The notes under the pieces are model-generated. The model ran no database searches. It saw only the letters and a list, made by a program, of their open reading frames with translations, and had not been told where the DNA came from. Source: Pisolithus tinctorius (Eukaryota; Basidiomycota; Agaricomycetes; Boletales; Pisolithaceae). Taken from it: a stretch of DNA of 64,000 nucleotides. The stretch is from NCBI GenBank assembly GCA_024663395.1, contig JANFAH010000018.1, positions 1,116,001 to 1,180,000 of the forward strand, given 5' to 3'. The first letter of the stretch is position 1. Each line of letters starts with the position of its first letter. This document shows, piece after piece, positions 57,822-64,000 of this stretch. A program made the translations under genes and the position numbers.

Positions 57822-58360
57822 ATTGGTTGAAGGAACTTGTGTTCATGCCCGCACACAAGAAAACGGACCATGGAGCGGACTATTTTCCTGCGCGATGAAT
57901 AGGGCTTTGGAGATGGGGACGAATAGGAAGCTGTCAGTTAGAATGCCGCTGTATGTCTTCTTTTATTTATTTATTTTGCTATCATTGCCGTCGAAGACGT
58001 CTCTTTTTCTCTGAGCGGACTTCCTGACCGACAACGACGATGCTAGGTCGGTAACAGACAACAAGCTGACCTCGTGGCTAAAGATCGAAAGACGACACGA
58101 AGAAAACACGATTGGGGACTCGAGATGGCGTTGGGAAAAAATATAGTGAAGATCGACCGACCGGCCGACCGCCGAGTCAGGGAACCCGCGTTGACCCCGA
58201 TGCACGTAAGCTATCGAGGGGGCCGGACTGGAAATGGGACGAGGCTGGCATTCACCTCGAAACGATTGCGTTTACAGTGATGTTCAGAACGATGCTCCGG
58301 TATTGCAATATAACTCGAGCAAATAATCGACTAGCTGTGTACATGTACAAGGAAACGGAA
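57822..58360 (+). pseudogene. CSN1 exons 6-7 plus 3' flank, copy 4
   Basis: Copy of the 37,425-37,960 fragment carried within the segmental duplication; same breakpoints and frame-breaking changes (CAAGAAAACGGACCATGG, ACGAATAGGAAGCTGTCAG, GAGATGGCGTTGGG). Confidence 0.85.
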
Positions 58361-58376
58361 TTCATTCACATATCGG

Positions 58377-60534
58377 TCATAAAGGAGTCAGTTTATTCCA
58401 ACTGAGTAGATCAGCGATCCATTTGAGCCCGCTCGTCACTCCCTCGTCATCAACCATCTTCTTTTGAATTGAAAATACCTTCTTCTCGTCCCCCAGACCC
58501 TCCACGATGGCCCACGCTGACTCTGGAGTGTTATCAAACTTCTCGCAGCGAGCCCCTCCGAGAACCCCGCGAAACCTGTGCATCAGTTCACACCTTGTCT
58601 GGGTGTGATACGCCGGTTCGTCCTCATCCGAAGCAGTTGTTACTAGTCGTAGCCGATCAATGGCTTCCTCCCCGCACATGTCAACGACGACACGGAGGTT
58701 GCGCGCTTCATTGGCTGCGGACCTGAGATCTAAAAGGCAAGTGTAGATAATACCCGTGAACCTAATAGACCTCCGGTATCTGTTTAGCCCAGAATTAACT
58801 CTAAGCAAGATCAAGTAAAACAATTTGGCTCACAGCAATCCAAATTGCATTAATGCCGCTTCAAAACAGTCGGAATCCAACGGAGGTGTATCTAAGAAAA
58901 CGAAACGTTTTCCATTACGGACACTAGCAAAGGCGCAGATGGTCGTCGTGCAGAAGCTGAGTAAGTCTGCACCCGGTTCTGGTTGTGCCCCAGTCAGCAT
59001 CTTCATAAACTGCCTGTCATGTGAGCGATGATATAATGCGGACGTTTCACTGTCACCCTACGTTACTCTTTCCAGAATTCGCGGCACCCAAGACACTGTC
59101 GGGAGGACGTAAATAGTACGGCACGGATCCGTTGATTGTACATACACGATGATATTATCACTGGGTGTGATGTCTTCGAGCAAAATCCGTGGCAACATCC
59201 TCTATGAAGCCGTTAATACATGCCGTGGCATATCACCACAAACCAGAATGTACCTGCCTACATGACGGTCCCCTGATGTTCGGGTTGATATTGTCTCGGT
59301 AAGGAAGAAGGATTGACTTGAACTCGATGGAAAGTGGTTGATTCTCAACCATCGGCAGCTGCCCAAAATACCTAAAACGGTTGGGACCGAACCGCTCGAT
59401 AGTGATGGTTATAGGGCTCGACTTCTCTCCGGCATCACAGCACGTTAGGATGGCAGTTAAGAACTCTGAACCTCCACAGCAAGATTGGCGTTTCAGAGGG
59501 AGCCATATTTGAATACCATGATTGGTGACAGTAAACGTTTGGAACTGCTCTTCCAGAGATACCAGCTTTCGTAATTGCTTCTTTGACAAGTGTTTTTCGA
59601 GAGCAGCTACGAAATCGCTAAGGTCCATCAGAATTACACTTGAGCAACCGTGGAAGTCACTGGGGTCTTTGGCCAGGAAGCTGTTGGCTAACCCCCCACT
59701 CCTTGACCAGCCCCAGGCAAATATGCTTTGGTCATTGGTCATTCGTATGATCTCCAGCTGTAGACGGAGGAATGCTTTCTTCCCCTCCCCATACAACATC
59801 GGCATGTGCACGCCAAACAGTCCCATTAACGAATATGCGCGGTCCTCTTCTCTCGTCGTCCTCCGGTCAGCGGCCCAGGACATAATTTGTGCTGTACTGG
59901 GGTATGACCAGCTGAGGCCCTTTTCCAATACATCGACCGAAATTCGCGTGATGGTGCTCAGAGCACGAGGGCACTTTCGCTTTCGGGTAATGTATTCCCA
60001 GTTCCGATTAAAAAAATGAACGTCCTCCGGGGCTATGAGTTCCTGGAGTGTCCACCCACGCGAAAACCACTTCGGCCATCCATTAGACTCAGCAAACTTA
60101 TCGTTGTCGGGGTCGGTGGGAAGAGCATTAGCATCGGTGTCATGGAGGTATGCATAGCAGCGGTCGGAATTCGCATACCACGCATACATAGAATTGATGG
60201 CCTCGGACAGCTCGGCACTGCTCCGTTTGTCAATGCAGCACGTATCCACCCAAAGCCAATGCAGACCGTTATGACAGGCTTGCAGGCAACTGTTGCGAAT
60301 CTTTTGGTACCCATAACGCTCTTGGATCTCACGTCTGGCGGCTACATCCATCTTCGTAAGGCTTTCCATCTCGGTATACTGCACCTCGTCTTTTGGTCTA
60401 CCCCAACAATGAGACAGTATGGCATATGCTGCCTCTGTGAGATCGGGACCATTGAATTCCACCAGAAGCTGTGTATCCGGCCCAGCTGTATCCGCGTCAA
60501 ACTGGAGAAAGGCCTTGACGTCGATCAGGCGCAT
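58377..60534 (-). CDS. HET-domain protein with C-terminal GTPase domain (unit 5)
   Basis: Exons 60534-59254, 59201-59146, 59095-59062, 59009-58834 and 58779-58377 code 649 residues. The HET blocks are complete (AILSHCWG, LWVDTCCIDK, FSRGWTLQELIAPE, MSWAADRRTTREEDRAYSLMGLFGV). The GTPase P-loop reads VLGAANSGKS, matching GxxxxGKS, so this unit has the best nucleotide-binding motif of the cluster; then FMKMLTG, RFVFLDTPPL, YRRSIRFTGIIYT, RLVTTASDEDE and DNTPESAWAIVEGLG. A 4-bp length difference from unit 1 falls in the intron (59096-59145) and does not shift the frame. The first intron has a normal GT donor (GTACAT). Confidence 0.84.
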
Positions 60535-61072
60535 GGCACATCAACCTGGCGGAATTCAGTACAGATCTCGCGCACAACCTACTAATAGTCGGCGTACGAG
60601 GCAAGGAACGAAATAACAAATGAGAAGGCTAAACGGTCTAGCAAGTAGATCGTATGATCAACGAGGGAAGGAGTAGAAAAGAGCCTGACACGAGAACACG
60701 CTGAGACCCGCAGGAACGAGGGAAACGTGGTACATACATACGTTATAGGAAAGTCCTCAAAACGCCGTTACGGTGAAGAGCGGGGGATAGAAGACTTGAG
60801 ACTGACACTCTAGGAATCAGACGTGAGAACAGCCGAGTAAGGAGCGAGACCGGCGCTTACACTCAGACCATGTGTACTTAGTACAACAACGGTAGCTCGT
60901 CAAATCCAGCGACTCATCGTCACTCGTACTCATCCCGCATTTGCGACGTAGTGCGCCAAGCAGGAGCCTTATACGTGCAGACTCAGAAATATTGGCTAGT
61001 CGCTTACTAAGCAAGACATATCTTGTCCTCCGCCAACACACATACAGACATCCACTACGATCATTCCAAGTC
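60535..61072. other. Divergent intergenic region, HET unit 5 / ISY1
   Basis: No gene seen; it contains both promoters. A short minus frame (60817-61074) has no conserved features. Confidence 0.4.
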
Positions 61073-62367
61073 ATGGTGCGTCATTTTTGTTATTTCGGGA
61101 CCCACACGAGTTACATTCTATTTAGGCGCGAAATGAGGAAAAAGCTCAGTCGATGCTCTACCGATTCCGCGAGGCGCAAGCCGCGGAACTCGGTCTCGGT
61201 ACGCGGGCAGACAGGCGGCCTAAAATGGCGAGCGCGTGCAAGAGCTTGCGAGAGTGCGAACGATGGCGGGGAGAAATTTTGAGGGAAATAAGCCGGAAGG
61301 TATCCAAAATACAAGATTGTAGGTTGCGTGTCGCTGTCTTTTGAGTGCGGGTGACTGACCGACGGTATAGCCGGGTTGACGGATTACGAAGTACGAGATC
61401 TGAACGACGAAATCAACAAGTTATTAAGGGAAAAGAGGCATTGGGAAAATCAAATTATTGCGTTGGGAGGCGCGAACTACAGGAGAAATGTTGCGATGCT
61501 AGATGACGATGGGAAGGAAGTACCAGGGACAAAGGGATACAAGTTTGTCCATACCCTTCTATCGCTGCATTTACTGCTGGAATTCTGAGGTTATGAACAC
61601 CAACAGATACTTTGGCCGTGCGAAAGACCTTCCCGGCGTCCGTGAACTCTTCCAAAGCAGGAAAAAGGAAGAAGAAGAAGAAAGTGCTGCGTTCACTTAT
61701 TACAAGAAGTTCATGAACCAGGGACCGGCGTACTATGGCGACTTGGATGAGACACAAGGTGTAGATGGGGTATTGGCATATGAGCAGAAGGTTGAGGAGA
61801 CGGGTGGGTGTCCTTTCCACGCTTGTCTTCTGGGCGTGTATAGAGGTATTGACGACGGCCTATTACACAGAATGGAAAGAAGCGTACAAACGCGTACGAG
61901 ATACTTTGGGTCTCCCGCCCAATGAACCGATACCGGAAATTCCACGTAGCGCCTCTGCGTCGATACAAAACCAGCCATTAACACTTTCACCACAGCCAGA
62001 CCCCTCGTCCTCACAAGCGAAACGGAAAACGTCCGACGGTGCAGATACAGATGCAGGGGTAGACGCTGGTGACCTAGGTACGGAAGGTACGGAAGGAACG
62101 CAAGCCAAGAGATCCAAAATTGTCCCTTCAACGGTTTCCATTGCCTCCAATCCTACATCTACGTCTGATCCAGTGCAAGACACAAACAGAGCCCGCATGG
62201 CGCTACACGCTCAGCTGGCTGCTTCGTACATCCCGTTCCTCACCCCTGAAGCGCTGATGCCGCCGACGTTGCCTACGAGAGCAGAAATGGAAGAGGTGTT
62301 GCTGAAGTTACGAAAGGAAGCGCTGGTACAGGAATTTTTCGGTGCAGACCCGGAGGGTGTAGCGTGA
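61073..62367 (+). CDS. isy1: Pre-mRNA splicing factor ISY1
   Basis: Five exons: 61073-61075 (the ATG alone), 61126-61318, 61371-61542, 61607-61803 and 61871-62367, coding 353 residues. It begins ARNEEKAQSMLYRFREAQAA and continues RRPKMASACKSLRECERWR, REISRKVSKIQD, LTDYEVRDLNDEINKLLREK, RNVAMLDDDGKEVPGTKGYKYFGRAKDLPGV, all hallmarks of ISY1, a component of the NineTeen/Prp19-associated spliceosome that stabilises the catalytic step. The C-terminal half has a low-complexity fungal extension. The first intron directly follows the start codon, so exon 1 contributes only Met. It sits alone among HET genes, a housekeeping gene inside the recognition cluster. Confidence 0.94.
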
Positions 62368-62589
62368 ATGTGACGTACTTCCCTTCCCTCCGTTTTTGAT
62401 GCTCCGGTTTCTTTCGTGAGAGCGTACTGTTCGTCGTTTTGTGAATGATATGTGTGCTGCGTGTACGTGTACGTCAGCGGTAAGTAATCTGCAGTTCTTG
62501 CTCACTTCGGCAGTTGCGGACTTTCGGGCGAACAGATGCCGGAGATCGTTCCTGAGGATTACAAGTACGACTTTAGTAAAACACTCATG

Positions 62590-62930
62590 GATTATCGATC
62601 ATCGAGTGACCAAGTCTCACGCGGTCCTGTGGATGGCAAGGGAAATACGGCACTCCCTGATCTTGGCCAACATATGTGGACAGATCGATGATGTATGGTA
62701 ACATCACATGCAAATAGGCAGTGCAAGAAGGGACAGGTGAGAGAAGGATTTCCGAACTGACTTCTCGACGCAGGGCTCGCTGCGAAAAGTGAAAAGCTCA
62801 ACAGGAAAAAAGAAGGACATGCTTTTGCTTCAAGAGATGGTTGATAAGAGAATCGACTTGTGGAAGATGTCCTCTGTCGGAGGGGTACTGCAGGGCAATG
62901 CATTGCTACCGAAGCCCGTGTAGCCCCTCA
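62590..62930 (+). pseudogene. Possible remnant of a HET-linked GTPase domain
   Basis: In one plus frame HSLILANICGQIDDVW is followed, after stops, by DMLLLQEMVDKRIDLW; these correspond to the RLVSTMWDQVG and LSLQKKMVDD blocks of the GTPase domain in the same order and at plausible spacing. Highly decayed. Confidence 0.35.
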
Positions 62931-63321
62931 GCGCCTGAGATTTGTGGCCATCCAAACGCAGGGAATTAGGCCTGTCACACGTCACCAAACCGGCATCGGT
63001 GCAGGGCCGGGACAAGAGCGACGCGTCTATCCGTGGTAGACGCCTCTGGAGTTCATGATGCGCTCGAGCTAAATATGTAAGTAAGTGCCGGCTTTGTTCT
63101 GTTACCGTCCGTGGGACCTGTTTTCTGACACGTTAAGTATTGCGTATCCGGGCCTATTGTGATTTACTGCACCGTCCTCACATCGTCCTCTCCTACCTGG
63201 CGCTTCACTTCCTAAACCATCCAACCGCTGTGTTTTTCGTTTTGTTTCCTTGTTTCGTACGCAGACTACTATGGCCTGTGTGTGCAATGTCTGTACTGAT
63301 ATATCGATAGGTCGACATACC
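62931..63321. other. Upstream region of HET unit 6, no gene
   Basis: No coding signature of its own on either strand apart from shadows of neighbouring frames. Confidence 0.35.
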
Positions 63322-64000
63322 ATGCGCTTGATCGACGTAAAGGCCTTTCTCGAATTCCACGCAGGGAAAGCCAGACCAGATGCGCAGCTCCTCGTGGAGT
63401 TCAACGGTCCGGAGCTTGCAGAGACAGCATATGCTATATTATCTCATTGTTGGGGTAAACCAAAAGAAGAGGTGCATTTTACGGAGATGGAAAAGCTTAC
63501 AACGATAGGTGCCACTGCCAGATCCGAGATAAAAGGGCGAAGTGGATACAGGAAAATTTACAACAGCTGCCGACAGGCCCTTCCTGACGGCCTACATTGG
63601 CTATGGGTGGACACATGCTGCATCGACAAACGGAGCAGTGCTGAACTGTCGGAGGCCATCAATTCCATGTATGCATGGTATGCAAATTCTGACTGCTGCT
63701 ATGCATACCTCCATGACACAGACGCCAAAACCCTCCCTACCAAACCCGACAATGATAAGTTTGCCGAGTTCAATGGATGGCCGAAATGGTTCTCCCGTGG
63801 GTGGACACTCCAGGAGCTCATAGCCCCAGAAAACCTGTATTTCTTTAACCAGAGGTGGGAGTACATTTCCGGAAAGCGAGACTCTGCTCGTGCTCTGAGC
63901 GTCATCACGCGGATTTCGGAGGATATCTTCTTACATGGTCTCAGTTGGGCGAATCCCAGTGTGGCACAGATAATGTCTTGGGCTGCAGACCGAAGGTCGA
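63322..64000 (+). CDS. HET-domain protein (unit 6), cut by window end
   Basis: ATG at 63322 starts MRLIDVKAFLEFHAGKARPD, the shared paralogue start. 226 codons are in the window without a stop: AILSHCWGKP, HWLWVDTCCIDK, CYAYLHDT, FSRGWTLQELIAPE, VAQIMSWAADRR. The rest, including any GTPase domain, lies to the right. It is on the opposite strand from the other intact HET genes and transcribed away from ISY1. Confidence 0.9.
   Translation, partial: MRLIDVKAFLEFHAGKARPDAQLLVEFNGPELAETAYAILSHCWGKPKEEVHFTEMEKLTTIGATARSEIKGRSGYRKIYNSCRQALPDGLHWLWVDTCCIDKRSSAELSEAINSMYAWYANSDCCYAYLHDTDAKTLPTKPDNDKFAEFNGWPKWFSRGWTLQELIAPENLYFFNQRWEYISGKRDSARALSVITRISEDIFLHGLSWANPSVAQIMSWAADRRS

Larger units (their letters stand above)
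55302..59060. repeat. Segmental duplication of HET unit plus CSN1 tail, copy 2
   Basis: Direct repeat of about 34,916-38,658 on the far side of the NLR pair. Sequence differences are few; some are C-to-T changes that create stops in the HET gene. Confidence 0.88.

Noticed and set aside
59062..59201. Apparent frameshift before the P-loop of HET unit 5
   Set aside because: The 4-bp length difference lies in an intron with a GTATGT donor and GACAG acceptor; once spliced, the frame reads straight into VLGAANSGKS.

Overview
The window is nuclear DNA of a filamentous fungus, most likely an Agaricomycete (Basidiomycota). Evidence: genes split by many 48-65 nt GT-AG introns with CTAAC/CTGAC-type branch sites, HET-domain and NACHT-WD40 genes, an alpha-kinase and a DDE integrase-like transposase of the kinds common in mushroom-forming fungi, and conserved single-copy fungal genes (NOP53, CSN1, ISY1). 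Exon coordinates below are hand-spliced from reading frame, splice consensus and paralogue comparison.

1-5.76 kb is a CpG-poor repeat region: short tandem repeats, a telomere-like (TAACCC)3 tract, a 45-bp minisatellite of about 37 units, and a broken Ty1/copia gag-protease relic. 5.77-9.85 kb holds a six-exon FHA protein (minus strand) that resembles Ki-67. 10-15.7 kb carries two small secreted-protein genes and a trypsin-like protease; the protease locus is duplicated at 23.4-26.2 kb.

Between the two protease copies lies a 7,442-bp element (15,768-23,209) bounded by about 270-316 bp terminal inverted repeats and by a 6-bp direct repeat GTCTTA. It encodes a 9-exon D,D,E integrase-like transposase and also an alpha-kinase and a two-module RNase H1 N-terminal-like protein. 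I take it to be a DNA transposon carrying a kinase.

26.2-34.65 kb is gene-dense: an 11-exon protein of unknown function with a repeated C-terminal module, NOP53, an intron-containing tRNA-Ala(CGC), and CSN1.

34.9-64 kb is a self/non-self-recognition-type cluster. HET proteins here carry a C-terminal P-loop GTPase domain split over short exons. Three are intact (34,956-37,074; 40,635-42,801; 58,377-60,534), one starts at the right edge (63,322), one is pseudogenised by two CGA-to-TGA stops (55,315-57,460), and several are fragments. Fragments of the last two exons of CSN1 plus its 3' flank accompany these units in four places, which records how the duplications happened. Two NACHT-WD40 (NLR/STAND) genes face each other tail to tail (44,402-48,637 plus; 51,137-55,164 minus). 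Their 3' halves form an almost identical 2-kb inverted repeat, yet the inner WD40 repeats differ. ISY1 (61,073-62,367) sits among the HET genes.

A shared biological role for the HET-GTPase and NACHT-WD40 genes (incompatibility, or cell-death triggering on non-self contact) is inferred from the families, not shown by the sequence.
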